Positions 1 through 9,871 of a stretch of 64,000 nt of DNA are shown here, in pieces. The notes under the pieces were generated by a model. It was not told the DNA's origin and did no database searches. It was given only the letters and a program-made list of their open reading frames with translations. Each line of letters begins with the position of its first letter. The first letter of the stretch is position 1. The translations under genes were made by a program, and so were the position numbers. The stretch is from Hyphomicrobiales bacterium (GTDB lineage Bacteria; Pseudomonadota; Alphaproteobacteria; Rhizobiales; Methylopilaceae). Location of the stretch: the NCBI GenBank assembly GCA_022842205.1, contig JALHQA010000002.1, positions 124,001-188,000 of the forward strand. Reading direction: 5' to 3'.

Positions 1-1224
1 CACGATCACCGCATCGGCCCTTTCATGGGCCACAGCCCCCATGAGCGGCCGTTTGCCGGGATCGCGGTCGCCGCCCGCCCCGAACACCACCACCAGTCTG
101 CCGGTCGCATAGGGGCGCAGCGCATCGAGTGCGTTGGCCAGCGCGTCCGGAGTGTGTGCGTAATCGACGATGACCACGGCCCCGTTGCGCTCGCCGACGC
201 GCTCCAGCCGGCCGCTGGCGCCCTTCAAATTCTCCAGTGCCGCGAATACCTTGACCGGCTTGCCTCCAGTCACGATGGCAAGGCCCGCCGCGACCAGCGC
301 GTTCTCGACCTGGAAACCGCCCGCCAGCGGCAGGGTCAGCAGATAGTCTTCGTCGCCATGGCGCAGCGTCAGCTTCTGCGCGAAGCCATCCCGCTCGGCA
401 CGCAGGAGGTGAATGTCCTGCCCGTGCTCGCCGACCGTGAATAGGTTCAATCCGCGCGCCTTCGCGGCCACGATGAAGGCCGCCGCTTCCGCGCTGTCGG
501 CGCAGATGACCGCGTGGGCCCTGTCCGGCAGCACGGCCGTGAACAGCTTCAGCTTGGCGTCGCGATAGGCCTCGAAGCTCGGGTGGTAGTCGAGGTGGTC
601 GCGCGTCAGATTGGTGAAGGCACCGGCGGAAAGACGGAGACCGTCAAGCCGGTGCTGGTCGAGACCGTGCGACGATGCCTCGAGCGCGAGATGCGTGACG
701 CCTTCGCCGGCCAGCCGGTCGACGATGCGATGCAGAACGACGGGGTCGGGTGTGGTGAGATTCGAATATTCCTCGCCCTTCGGCGAGACGAGCCCGACGG
801 TGCCAAGGCTGGCCGCCGGATAGCCGAGCGTGGTCCAGATCTGGCGCAGGAAACTGGCGACCGAGGTCTTGCCGTTGGTGCCGGTGACGGCGGCGATGAT
901 TTTCGGCTGGCGCGCATAAAACCGCGAAGCGATGCCGGCCAGCGCCACACGGGCATCCGGCACCAGCACGAACGGAACGCCGAGATCGTCCTCCGGCGTC
1001 CGCGCGCCGACCACGGCGACCGCGCCCTTCTCCACCGCCATCCTGGCGAAATTCATGCCGTCGGCTTTGACGCCCGGCATCGCGGCAAAGAGAAAACCGG
1101 GCTCGACGGCCCGGCTGTCGGCGGTGACACCGTGAACGGGGATTTCCCGCGCGTCGGCGCTCAGCCCGGCATCGGGCAGAAGCTCGCCGAGCGCGATCGC
1201 GCCCGGGCCGTCCTGTGCTGTCAC
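1..1224 (-). CDS. murE: UDP-N-acetylmuramoyl-tripeptide synthetase MurE (3' part runs off the window)
   Basis: Reverse-strand translation VTAQDGPGAIALGELL...AAVTGTNGKTSVASFLRQIW...TTPDPVVLHRIVDRL...FTNLTRDHLDYH: Mur ligase P-loop and murE motifs; GTG start overlaps the ftsI stop. Confidence 0.93.
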   Translation of the reverse strand, partial: MTAQDGPGAIALGELLPDAGLSADAREIPVHGVTADSRAVEPGFLFAAMPGVKADGMNFARMAVEKGAVAVVGARTPEDDLGVPFVLVPDARVALAGIASRFYARQPKIIAAVTGTNGKTSVASFLRQIWTTLGYPAASLGTVGLVSPKGEEYSNLTTPDPVVLHRIVDRLAGEGVTHLALEASSHGLDQHRLDGLRLSAGAFTNLTRDHLDYHPSFEAYRDAKLKLFTAVLPDRAHAVICADSAEAAAFIVAAKARGLNLFTVGEHGQDIHLLRAERDGFAQKLTLRHGDEDYLLTLPLAGGFQVENALVAAGLAIVTGGKPVKVFAALENLKGASGRLERVGERNGAVVIVDYAHTPDALANALDALRPYATGRLVVVFGAGGDRDPGKRPLMGAVAHERADAVIV

Positions 1225-2873
1225 CTGTTCTCCCCGAGCGACGCTGCGGTCATGCCCGGCGGAAGGTTCGGCGGCGCGTTGAAATCCGGCTCCACGCCGA
1301 GAAGCGGCGCGATCCGGGAGACGATTTTTCCCGTCACGGGCGCGGCGTTCCACCCGGAGGTGCGATAGCCGTGCGTGTCCTTTGTGGGCTTGGGTTCATC
1401 GAGCATGACGAGCAGAGCGTAGCGCGGTCTGTCCATCGGGAAAACAGCCGTGAAGGAGTTCATCACCTTCTCCGACGAATAGCGGCCGTCGACCACCTTC
1501 TCCGCCGTACCCGTCTTGCCGCCGACCCGGTAGCCCGGAATGTCGGCCTTCTTGGCCGACCCCTTCTCCGCGTTGAGGCGGAAAAGATAGCGCATCTGGT
1601 CGGATGTCCGGGGCTTGATGACCTGTGTCGCGACCGCGCTGGCCGCTTCCCTGTCGCGCTGCAGAAAGGTCGGCGGGATCAGTTTGCCGCCGTTCACCAG
1701 CGCCGCTGTCGCCATCAGCGCCTGCAGCGGCGCGACAGACAGTCCGTGGCCGAAGGATATCGTGACGGTGTTCAGTTCGCCCCAGTTTTTTGGAACGATG
1801 GGGTGCGCGCTTTCGGCAAGCTCGGTGTGCAGACGGTCGAGCTGCCCAAGCTTTTTCAGAAACGCCTTGTGTCCCTCGACACCGATCTCCAGCGCCATCT
1901 TTGCCGTGCCGATATTCGACGAGTAGGTGAACACTTCCGGCACCGTGAGCACACGCCGCTCGGGATGAAAGTCGTCAATCGTAAAACGTCCATATACCAG
2001 CGGCTTTGTGGCATCGAACCGGTCGTTCAGCTTCACGCGCCCGGAATCCAGCGCCATTGCCAGCGTCATGGCCTTGAAGGTCGAACCCATCTCGTAGACG
2101 CCGACCGCGACGCGGTTGATGTTGTTTGGCTTCAGCGCATCGGCCGGATTGTTCGGGTCGAAATCGGGCAGCGAGACGAAGCCGACGATCTCGCCGGTGT
2201 CGACGTCCATCACGACGCCCGACGCGGCGATGGCATCGAACTCCTGCTTCGCCTTCACCAGTTCGTCGCGCACCGCATGCTGGACATTGAGATCGAGCGC
2301 CAGCCAGACCGGCGGCAGCAGGCCCGTTCCATCCTTCGAAATATTGTCCTTACGGTCGAGATATTGCTCGATTCCGGCAATGCCCTTGTTGTCGACATCG
2401 ACCGCGCCGATCGCGTGCGACAGGACGTTGCCGTTCGGATAGACGCGGCGCTGTTCTTTCAGGAAGCCCACGCCCGGAATGCCGAGCCTGTGGACCTCGG
2501 CCTGCTCGCGCGGCGAGATTTCACGCTTCACCCACGCAAAGCCGGAATCCTTGTCGAACTTCTTGTGCAGATCTATGGGGTCGAGTTCCGGCAGAACCTT
2601 GATCAGGGCTTCCGCCGCTTCGTCGCCATCGATCATGCGGCGCGGTTCGGCGAAGATCGAATAGGTCTCGATATCGGTGGCGAGCTGGCGGCCGTGGCGG
2701 TCGACAATGTTCGGACGCTTGGTCGCGAGCGCCGCTTCGGCGTCAATACGCGCCTTGGCCTCGATGTTCGGCTCGAACCCGAGCCAGACAAGACGCGCGG
2801 CAATGGCTGCATACACCATGCAGAACGAGAGCATGGCAAGCCTTACGCGGCCTTTTGCGCGGCGCGGCGTCAT
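1221..2873 (-). CDS. ftsI: Peptidoglycan transpeptidase FtsI (PBP3)
   Basis: 550 aa ORF with GSTFKAMTLA (SxxK), SSN and KTGTAE motifs; dcw gene order. Confidence 0.93.
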   Translation of the reverse strand: MTPRRAKGRVRLAMLSFCMVYAAIAARLVWLGFEPNIEAKARIDAEAALATKRPNIVDRHGRQLATDIETYSIFAEPRRMIDGDEAAEALIKVLPELDPIDLHKKFDKDSGFAWVKREISPREQAEVHRLGIPGVGFLKEQRRVYPNGNVLSHAIGAVDVDNKGIAGIEQYLDRKDNISKDGTGLLPPVWLALDLNVQHAVRDELVKAKQEFDAIAASGVVMDVDTGEIVGFVSLPDFDPNNPADALKPNNINRVAVGVYEMGSTFKAMTLAMALDSGRVKLNDRFDATKPLVYGRFTIDDFHPERRVLTVPEVFTYSSNIGTAKMALEIGVEGHKAFLKKLGQLDRLHTELAESAHPIVPKNWGELNTVTISFGHGLSVAPLQALMATAALVNGGKLIPPTFLQRDREAASAVATQVIKPRTSDQMRYLFRLNAEKGSAKKADIPGYRVGGKTGTAEKVVDGRYSSEKVMNSFTAVFPMDRPRYALLVMLDEPKPTKDTHGYRTSGWNAAPVTGKIVSRIAPLLGVEPDFNAPPNLPPGMTAASLGENR

Positions 2874-3322
2874 TGCGGAAACTCGAGCGGCATGGGGTCG
2901 GACGACGGCACGGCGAGTCCCATGGATTCGATGGTGCGGCCGATCAGATCCTCGCCCGAACCGGCCGTCGGCTCGTCATGGATCGGCATGTCGGTCATCC
3001 CGAGCGAGGCGATGGTTTCGGCGATCGCATCCACCTGAACCGGCCGCATCGGCAGATCGGCCAGCGCAACGCGCTGATCCGCGGTTGAGGGCTTCAAGTC
3101 GAGATGTTTTTCGGCCAGCGCCTGAACACGGTCGGGCCGAGTGAGATGCGCCCACTCCGCGTCAAGGACGGTGATCGCCGCCTTCTCGCGCGCGATGGCG
3201 CGGTTCAGCTTGTCGATCTCCGCGGTCTGCCGCACCGCCTGGTATTTGATCTGATAGACCACCATGGCGGCGCCGACGAGAATGAGAACGGCAATGATGT
3301 TGATCGCCCGCGTCAGCTTCAT
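2870..3322 (-). CDS. ftsL: FtsL-like cell division protein
   Basis: 150 aa, one N-terminal TM segment plus coiled coil, between rsmH and ftsI with 4-nt overlaps. Confidence 0.75.
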   Translation of the reverse strand: MKLTRAINIIAVLILVGAAMVVYQIKYQAVRQTAEIDKLNRAIAREKAAITVLDAEWAHLTRPDRVQALAEKHLDLKPSTADQRVALADLPMRPVQVDAIAETIASLGMTDMPIHDEPTAGSGEDLIGRTIESMGLAVPSSDPMPLEFPQ

Positions 3323-4353
3323 CCGCGCGCCATGAAGTGATTGAGAGCCGCAAGCTGCGGCACGCCGTAAGCCAGGGGATCGCCGTCCGGACGCGCCGGA
3401 GCCTCTGTGCGTTCCGCCGCGCGCAGGCGGGCCGAGCGCGCCCGCGGGTTGCGCGCCATTTCATCGTCACCGGGAACAGCCGAGCGGACGATCGGAATGA
3501 AGGTCGGCGCCGCCGCGAAGGTTGCCGGCGCATGGCGCGAGACGTTCGGCGTCGTGCGCGACCGCTCGGCAAGGAACGTCTTGACGATGCGGTCTTCCAG
3601 CGAATGGAAGCTGACGACGGCAAGCCGTCCGCCCGGCGCGAGAATTTCCTCGGCCGCGAACAGCGCCTTCAGAAGCTCGCCGAGTTCATTGTTCACCGCG
3701 ATGCGCAGCGCCTGGAAGGTGCGCGTCGCCGGATGGATCATGTCCGGGTGCTTGCCGAGCACCGCCTCGCAGATCTTCGCAAGCTTGTCCGTCGTCTCGA
3801 TGCGCCCGTTGGCGCGCTCGGCGACGATGGCCTTGGCGATCCGGTTCGCCTGCCGGTCCTCGCCGAACGTGCGGATAAGGGCCGCGAGGTCCTTTTCCGC
3901 AAGTTCGTTTACGAGGTCCGCCGCATTCGGGCCGGACCGGCCCATTCGCATGTCCAGAGGTCCGTCGAAACGGAAGGAAAAGCCGCGTTCGGCCGTGTCG
4001 AGCTGCATGCTGGACACGCCGACATCGAGAACCACGCCCTCAACGCGCTCGATGCCGAGATCGTGGACAATGTCCCTGAGATCGCCGAACCGCCCCTCAA
4101 CAAGTGTAAGTCTGCCTTTGTAGGCTTCGACGAGCGCCGCACCGGAGGTGACGGCGTCCTGGTCGCGGTCGATGCCGACGACTTTCGTGTCCGCGATGTC
4201 GAGAATGGCACGGCTGTAGCCGCCGGCGCCGAAGGTGCCGTCAATGTAGGTACCGTTATCGACGGGGGCCAGCGCGGCCACCGCCTCGTCGCGCATCACC
4301 GAGAGATGGCGCGCGGCGCCGGCCGGGGTTGCGAGTTGCTGAAGCGCCATCAT
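3319..4353 (-). CDS. rsmH: 16S rRNA (cytosine1402-N4)-methyltransferase RsmH
   Basis: [13 protein letters not shown]...[16 protein letters not shown]...[10 protein letters not shown]-like motifs; dcw context. Confidence 0.95.
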   Translation of the reverse strand: MMALQQLATPAGAARHLSVMRDEAVAALAPVDNGTYIDGTFGAGGYSRAILDIADTKVVGIDRDQDAVTSGAALVEAYKGRLTLVEGRFGDLRDIVHDLGIERVEGVVLDVGVSSMQLDTAERGFSFRFDGPLDMRMGRSGPNAADLVNELAEKDLAALIRTFGEDRQANRIAKAIVAERANGRIETTDKLAKICEAVLGKHPDMIHPATRTFQALRIAVNNELGELLKALFAAEEILAPGGRLAVVSFHSLEDRIVKTFLAERSRTTPNVSRHAPATFAAAPTFIPIVRSAVPGDDEMARNPRARSARLRAAERTEAPARPDGDPLAYGVPQLAALNHFMARG

Positions 4354-4814
4354 TGCCGCGTCTCCGCGGCTTTTGCTCCGGCTGTGCGGCGCAGATCGCG
4401 CGCTTTTACGCGGGCGGCGTCGAGATGGGCGCGAAATGTCTCCGGCTCCCAGATCTGAAATTTGTGGCCGTGGCCAACGAAGGTGACCGAATCCGTGATG
4501 TCAGCATAGGACTTCAGGCTGTCGGTGAGAATGATGCGCCCTTCCGCATCCGACTTGAGAACCTCGCTTGTACCCAGAAGAGCGGACGACAGATGGTCGC
4601 GCTCTTCCGAATAAGGCGCGAAACCGTCGAGCAGACGGTCGATCTCGCCGAGCAGCGCGTTGCCGCCCGCGTCGAGCGATTTGGAATCCAGCGAAGGCAG
4701 GACAATCAGCCCTTCATGCCCGTCACGCGCCAGCACGGCGCGGAAGGACGCGGGTATTGAAACCCGCCCCTTGGCGTCGAGCCTGTTCGTGAAATTGGAC
4801 ACGAAGCGGTCCAT
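4350..4814 (-). CDS. mraZ: Transcriptional regulator MraZ
   Basis: [28 protein letters not shown]; internal ATG at 4814 preferred over ORF-track start 4934, which lies inside the promoter. Confidence 0.92.
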   Translation of the reverse strand: MDRFVSNFTNRLDAKGRVSIPASFRAVLARDGHEGLIVLPSLDSKSLDAGGNALLGEIDRLLDGFAPYSEERDHLSSALLGTSEVLKSDAEGRIILTDSLKSYADITDSVTFVGHGHKFQIWEPETFRAHLDAARVKARDLRRTAGAKAAETRQ

Positions 4815-4923
4815 GGCACCCCTCGCACACACCCTCGGGGAAAATCGGACTCCGCCAATGCCTTCCAGCAGTCCCCCGACCGCCTTCCTGGCTACTCTGA
4901 CGAACGCCTTACGAGGGATGATT

Positions 4924-4953
4924 TGGGATAGCATGGGACAGTATGGGGGTCAA
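4924..4953 (-). promoter_or_regulatory. mraZ promoter overlapped by three TGGGN boxes with 10-bp periodicity
   Basis: Minus strand TTGACC-N17-TATCCC (4953..4925); plus strand TGGGA/TGGGA/TGGGG at 4924, 4934 and 4944. Confidence 0.7.
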
Positions 4954-4970
4954 ACCCAATTTAGCCACGA

Positions 4971-5043
4971 TTAACCATCCCGGCATGGGCCAAGCCCCTG
5001 TTATTCAACCGCTAAGGCCCTGATAGTTAACGATGTTAACCAT
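4971..5043. promoter_or_regulatory. Candidate CtrA half-sites (two TTAACCAT plus TTAAC)
   Basis: TTAACCAT at 4971-4978 and 5036-5043; TTAAC at 5027-5031. Confidence 0.4.
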
Positions 5044-5152
5044 AATGTCTGAACTGGGGTGCCGATCCCACGTGGTCCCATGCTGTTGCGGAATTGCCGC
5101 GCTTTCGGAGGATCAAACGCTTTCTTAAGCGGCGCCGGCTGAAGTGGCCGGC

Positions 5153-5653
5153 ATGAGCGACGCGTTCCGATATTCGCGCGGCGGGATCTTGCGGCCGGCA
5201 CGGCTGCTCGCGCCCCTGCCGCATGCCGGCCCGGTGCTGATCGTCGCGGCTCTGGTGGCTGTCTGGTTCGTGTTCGGAGAGAAGCCACAGGTCGGACGCG
5301 CCGCGGCCACCAATTTTTCGCTGTGCACCGCGCCGCCGCACATCAATTGCGTGATCGACGGCGACACGTTCTATCTCAAGAGCCAGCCGATCCGCATCGC
5401 GGACATCGACGCGCCGGAAACCCACCCTGCCCGCTGCAGCCGCGAGGCCGAGCTCGGCGAGCGCGCGACGCTTCGCCTGCGTGAGCTTCTGAATGCCCGG
5501 CCGTTCGAAATCCGCGCCTACGAGCGCGATACCGACAAGTATGGGCGCAAGCTGCGCATCATCGCGCGCAATGGCGAGTCGCTCGGCGGCATGCTGGTGA
5601 CGGAAGGCCTCGCCCGCCCGTGGGGCGGGAAACGCACGCCGTGGTGCGGGTAA
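5153..5653 (+). CDS. Thermonuclease (SNase)-like protein with N-terminal membrane segment
   Basis: NCVIDGDTFYLKSQPIRIADIDAPET...GERATLRLRELL...YERDTDKYGRKLR: SNase fold motifs. Confidence 0.85.
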   Translation: MSDAFRYSRGGILRPARLLAPLPHAGPVLIVAALVAVWFVFGEKPQVGRAAATNFSLCTAPPHINCVIDGDTFYLKSQPIRIADIDAPETHPARCSREAELGERATLRLRELLNARPFEIRAYERDTDKYGRKLRIIARNGESLGGMLVTEGLARPWGGKRTPWCG

Positions 5654-6850
5654 CTACTTCGTGCCGTCGATCAGATCCGCGAACCGCTTGAACAGGTAAT
5701 GGCTGTCCTGCGGGCCGGGGCTCGCTTCGGGATGATACTGCACCGAAAACGCCGGGCGGTCGGTGAGCTGGATGCCGCAGTTCGAACCGTCGAACAGCGA
5801 GACATGCGTTTCTTCCGCATTCTTCGGCAGTGTCGCGCGGTCCACCGCGAAGCCGTGGTTCATTGACGTGATCTCGACCTTGCCGGTGGTGTTGTCCTTC
5901 ACCGGATGGTTTGCGCCGTGATGGCCCTGATGCATCTTCGTCGTCTTCGCGCCGATGGCGAGGCCGAGAAGCTGGTGGCCGAGGCAGATGCCGAATGTCG
6001 GTACTTTCTTGTCGAGCACCGCGCGAATGACAGGCACCGCATATTCCCCGGTCGCGGCCGGATCGCCGGGGCCGTTGGACAGGAAAACGCCGTCCGGCTT
6101 CAGCGCCATGATTTCGTCGGCGGTCGCTGTCGCGGGCACAACGACGACCTCGTTGCCCTGCTCTGCCAGCAGGCGGAGAATGTTGCGCTTTGCGCCGTAG
6201 TCGATCGCGACCACGCGGCGCTTGCCGGTGCCGATCTTCTTGTAGCCGCCTTCGAAGGTCCAGCCGGCCTCGTCCCATTCGAAACGCTGGGCGCTGGTGA
6301 CGCCCGGCACGAGATCGACACCTTCCATGCTCGGAATCGCGGCGGCCGCCTTGCGCAGCGCCTCGACGTCGAAGCGGCCTTCGGCGCTGTGGACGATGAC
6401 CGCGTTCGGCATGCCTTTGTCGCGGATCAGCGCCGTCAGCGCCCGCGTGTCGATGCCGGAAATGCCGGAAATGCCGCGCGCCGTCAGCCAGGCGTCGAGG
6501 TCGCGGCTGGCGCGCCAGTTCGACGGCTCGGTGATGGGCGCGGCGAGCACGATGCCGCGCACGCCGGTCGAGGCGGCGGCGTTCACGGTCTCGATGTCGT
6601 CGTCGTTGACGCCGACATTGCCGATATGCGGGAAGGTGAAGGTGACGATCTGGCCGGCATACGACGGGTCGGTCAGGATTTCCTGATAGCCCGTCATTGC
6701 CGTGTTGAAACAGACCTCTCCGGTGGCCTGCCCCTCGGCGCCGATGCCCTGCCCCTCCAATATCGTGCCGTCGGCCAGCACCAATAATGCCGTCGGCCTG
6801 GGTTCGGTCCAGGCGTCGCCGGTTCCCCGGGGGGCTTGTTCGGTCGTCAT
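5654..6850 (-). CDS. carA: Carbamoyl-phosphate synthase small subunit
   Basis: GAMTGYQEILTDPSYAGQIVTFTFPHIGN-like segment; GICLGHQLLGLAIGAKTTKMHQGHHGANHPV glutaminase motif. Confidence 0.96.
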   Translation of the reverse strand: MTTEQAPRGTGDAWTEPRPTALLVLADGTILEGQGIGAEGQATGEVCFNTAMTGYQEILTDPSYAGQIVTFTFPHIGNVGVNDDDIETVNAAASTGVRGIVLAAPITEPSNWRASRDLDAWLTARGISGISGIDTRALTALIRDKGMPNAVIVHSAEGRFDVEALRKAAAAIPSMEGVDLVPGVTSAQRFEWDEAGWTFEGGYKKIGTGKRRVVAIDYGAKRNILRLLAEQGNEVVVVPATATADEIMALKPDGVFLSNGPGDPAATGEYAVPVIRAVLDKKVPTFGICLGHQLLGLAIGAKTTKMHQGHHGANHPVKDNTTGKVEITSMNHGFAVDRATLPKNAEETHVSLFDGSNCGIQLTDRPAFSVQYHPEASPGPQDSHYLFKRFADLIDGTK

Positions 6851-6955
6851 GTCTGCCTTAGGTCTGCGCGCAACTTTCTGCGGTCAGGGGGCTAGCTAAG
6901 CCCCGGCCGCGCGCGGGTCAACCGCACCCGCCCTATTCTCCGGAGCAAATCTGCC

Positions 6956-7414
6956 ATGACTGGCCTGCGCGAAGACATCAACACGGCCCTCAAGGATTCC
7001 ATGAAGGCGGGCGAGAAATGCCGCCTCGCCACGCTGCGTCTCATCAACGCCGCCATCAAGGATCGCGACATCGAGGCCCGCGGCAACGGCAAGGATCCCC
7101 TGTCCGACGACGAACTGCTCCAGCTCTTCCAGAAAATGGTCAAGCAGCGCCAGGAGTCCGCGAAGATCTACGAGGACAACGGCCGCGCCGAACTCGCCGC
7201 CCAGGAGCGCGAGGAAATCTCCCATATCCAGAGCTTCATGCCGAAGCAGATGGATGAGGCGGAAGCCAAGGCCGCCATCGAAAAGGTCGTCGCCGAACTC
7301 GGCGCCTCCGGCCTGAAGGACATGGGCAAGGTCATGGGCGAGCTGAAGGCGCGCCATGCCGGCACGATGGATTTCGGCAAGGCCAACGGCATCGTCAAAG
7401 CCGTCCTGAGCTGA
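6956..7414 (+). CDS. GatB/YqeY domain protein
   Basis: LREDINTALKDSMKAGEKCRLATLRLINAAIKDRDIEARG...SFMPKQMDEAEAKAAIEKV...MGKVMGELK. Confidence 0.93.
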   Translation: MTGLREDINTALKDSMKAGEKCRLATLRLINAAIKDRDIEARGNGKDPLSDDELLQLFQKMVKQRQESAKIYEDNGRAELAAQEREEISHIQSFMPKQMDEAEAKAAIEKVVAELGASGLKDMGKVMGELKARHAGTMDFGKANGIVKAVLS

Positions 7415-7470
7415 GGCCTCCCCTCAACGTCAACGCGCCGTTAAGGAATTGAGTCGCATTTTCGCGACCC

Positions 7471-8427
7471 ATGAGGACCAGGGTTGCGTACGGTCTCATG
7501 GGTGTCGCGTTGTGCGCGTCGGTCGCCGCCTGCGGAAAGCTCGATTTTTTCGGGCAGGACCGCGAGGCGTGGCGGGACGCGGAAGAAGCGCGTTGCCTGC
7601 GCGCCGGCGAACTCCGCCCTTCCCAATTTGCCGAGCCGCTGCCCGCCATTCGTCAGAAGGGCGTGTGCGGGCTTCAAAGTCCGTTCAAGGTGTCGGGGCT
7701 CGACGAAGGCCGCGTCTCGATCAATCCGCCCGCGCGCCTCGGCTGTCCGATGAACACGGCGCTCAACACATGGCTTCGCGAAGTCGTTCAGCCGGCGGCC
7801 TATGCGAATTTCGGCCAGCCCATCGTCGGCATCAAGAACATCGCCTCATACGGCTGCCGCACGCGTAACAACAAGCCGGGCGCTCCCCTGTCCGAGCACT
7901 CGTTCGGCAACGCGCTCGACATCAAGGCCTTCTTCCTTGCCGACGGGCGCACCGTCGATATCCGCGGCGCATGGTACAAGGGCACGCCGCAGGCGCAGGC
8001 GTTTCTGCGTCAGGTGCAGTCGGGCGCGTGCGGAACGTTCAAGACCGTTCTCGGCCCCGGCAGCGACGGCTTCCACGAAGATCATTTCCATATCGATCTC
8101 GCGCGCCACAAGTCCGGCCGCGCGGTCTGCAATCCGCGCCCGCAGTATGTGCCGACCGCGCCGCCACCGCCGCCGCAATACTATCCGCCGCAGCAGCAAT
8201 ATCAGCCTTATCCGTATTACGATCCGCCGGAAGTCTCGCAGCACCCCATGCCGCAGCCGCAGCAGTATCCCTACCCGCAGCAGCACTATCCGAACGATCC
8301 GGCGGTCACGCCGGACGATCAGTACACCGTCAATACACCGCTGTCCTATGCGCCCATGCCGAAGCAGTGGCCCATCGCACGGGTTCCCTCGCCCTACACC
8401 GGATCGATCGGCGCTAACGCCCGCTGA
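7471..8427 (+). CDS. Extensin-like C-terminal domain protein with Pro/Gln/Tyr-rich tail
   Basis: CPMNTALNTWL...SYGCRTRNN...LSEHSFGNALDIKAFFLADGR...FHEDHFHIDL. Confidence 0.85.
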   Translation: MRTRVAYGLMGVALCASVAACGKLDFFGQDREAWRDAEEARCLRAGELRPSQFAEPLPAIRQKGVCGLQSPFKVSGLDEGRVSINPPARLGCPMNTALNTWLREVVQPAAYANFGQPIVGIKNIASYGCRTRNNKPGAPLSEHSFGNALDIKAFFLADGRTVDIRGAWYKGTPQAQAFLRQVQSGACGTFKTVLGPGSDGFHEDHFHIDLARHKSGRAVCNPRPQYVPTAPPPPPQYYPPQQQYQPYPYYDPPEVSQHPMPQPQQYPYPQQHYPNDPAVTPDDQYTVNTPLSYAPMPKQWPIARVPSPYTGSIGANAR

Positions 8428-8902
8428 CGTCTATAGCCGACCCGCTGCCCATGATTGATTGCGTACCAAGCGATGAACCGCGCGGCGAAGCGCAATTGGT
8501 CGTCACGGAGCTTGTCGAACCCGATCCGGAACTCGACCGCGTGCCCGAGCCCGAACAATCGGTGCTGCTTGAGCGCTGCTCGGACTCGTTGATGGACTGT
8601 CCGATGCCGGAACTGTCCTGTGTGCCGTAAACCGGCACCGTGGCGCCGATACCGCTGCCCTGCGTGCCGGGCACCTGCGTTCCGCCGCCGGGAAGCCCCA
8701 CCGAACTCGGCGCGACCTGGTTGTTGGGACGGGTCACCGCGCTCGGAGATATCGCCGAAGGCGCCGGTGCCGTCGTGCTGCTGCGGGACGTGGACAGCGA
8801 ACGAATGGAACCGCCGGACGACCCGGAATCGACCTGAGCCGCAGCCGGTCCGGCAGCGGCGGCAATAAATAAGGCGGCACAGACAAAGGGGGTTCTGGCC
8901 AT
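8414..8902 (-). CDS. Small secreted Ser/Gly-rich hypothetical protein
   Basis: MARTPFVCAALFIAAAAGPAAAQ signal peptide followed by low-complexity S/G/T sequence. Confidence 0.5.
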   Translation of the reverse strand: MARTPFVCAALFIAAAAGPAAAQVDSGSSGGSIRSLSTSRSSTTAPAPSAISPSAVTRPNNQVAPSSVGLPGGGTQVPGTQGSGIGATVPVYGTQDSSGIGQSINESEQRSSSTDCSGSGTRSSSGSGSTSSVTTNCASPRGSSLGTQSIMGSGSAIDVSGR

Positions 8903-8994
8903 ATCAGCCTCCTCTATGTACGAACGCACGGATAGAGCAGCGCGTTCCGAATGCCGGGTTGCCCGTCCCCGGCGGCTGTGGCACCCGTTCAGGC

Positions 8995-9753
8995 ATGACC
9001 TTCCCCGCCGACAGCCCGCATGTGACCGAGGTACGCCCCTCGCCGAACCACGACGAGCGGGAAGCCGACGTCGATATCCTGCTCCTGCACTACACCGGCA
9101 TGGTGTCGGCTGAGGAAGCCGTCGCGCGGCTCTGCGATGCCGAAAGCAAGGTCTCCTGCCACTACCTCGTCCACGAGGACGGGCGGATCGTGCAGATGGT
9201 GCCGGAATCCGCGCGCGCCTGGCATGCCGGTCTGTCGAGCTGGGAGGGCGAGCCGGACGTCAATTCCCGCTCGATCGGCATCGAGATCCAGAACCCCGGC
9301 CACGAGCACGGCTATCGCGATTTTCCGGACGCGCAGATCGACGCCGTGATCCGTCTCGGCCTCGACATCTGCGAACGCCACGCCATCGCGCGCAACCGCG
9401 TGCTGGCGCATTCCGACGTCGCGCCGAAGCGTAAGGAAGACCCAGGGGAGAAATTCCCCTGGGACCGGCTTTATGCCGCCAAGCTCGGCCACTGGCAGAA
9501 GCCCGCGCCGCTGACCACGGAGGGCAATGACAGCTTCTTCGAAGGCGATACCGGCGAGCCGGTCGAGGAGATTCAGTCGCTGTTCTCGATTTATGGCTAC
9601 GGCATCGAGATCAACGGTACGTTCGACGCCCAGACCAAAGCCGTCACAACGGCTTTCCAGCGTCATTTCCGGCAGGAGAAGGTTGACGGAACAGTCGATC
9701 CCTCGACCGTCGCGACCCTGCGAAGACTACTGAAAGCTTTGCCGAAAGTATAA
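8995..9753 (+). CDS. N-acetylmuramoyl-L-alanine amidase (AmpD family) with PG-binding domain
   Basis: ILLLHYTGM...SCHYLVHEDGRIVQMVPE...AWHAG...SIGIEIQNPGH...VLAHSDVAPKRKEDPG. Confidence 0.9.
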   Translation: MTFPADSPHVTEVRPSPNHDEREADVDILLLHYTGMVSAEEAVARLCDAESKVSCHYLVHEDGRIVQMVPESARAWHAGLSSWEGEPDVNSRSIGIEIQNPGHEHGYRDFPDAQIDAVIRLGLDICERHAIARNRVLAHSDVAPKRKEDPGEKFPWDRLYAAKLGHWQKPAPLTTEGNDSFFEGDTGEPVEEIQSLFSIYGYGIEINGTFDAQTKAVTTAFQRHFRQEKVDGTVDPSTVATLRRLLKALPKV

Positions 9754-9871
9754 GAATTAACTTATAGCCCGCGAATGGCCTCAATCTCCCGCGCTTTTGG
9801 CCGGAGTCTGCCGCATCGAGGCCCGATTCTTTGGCGACTTGCCCCTCACGACTCATTTGAGGGGATATTCC

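Noticed and set aside
1215-3038. 607-aa plus-strand ORF antisense to ftsI/ftsL
   Set aside because: Shadow ORF; the dcw genes on the minus strand are well supported.
4815-4934. N-terminal 40 aa of the mraZ ORF as listed
   Set aside because: This stretch includes the promoter -10 and MraZ boxes; canonical MraZ begins at MDRF (4814).
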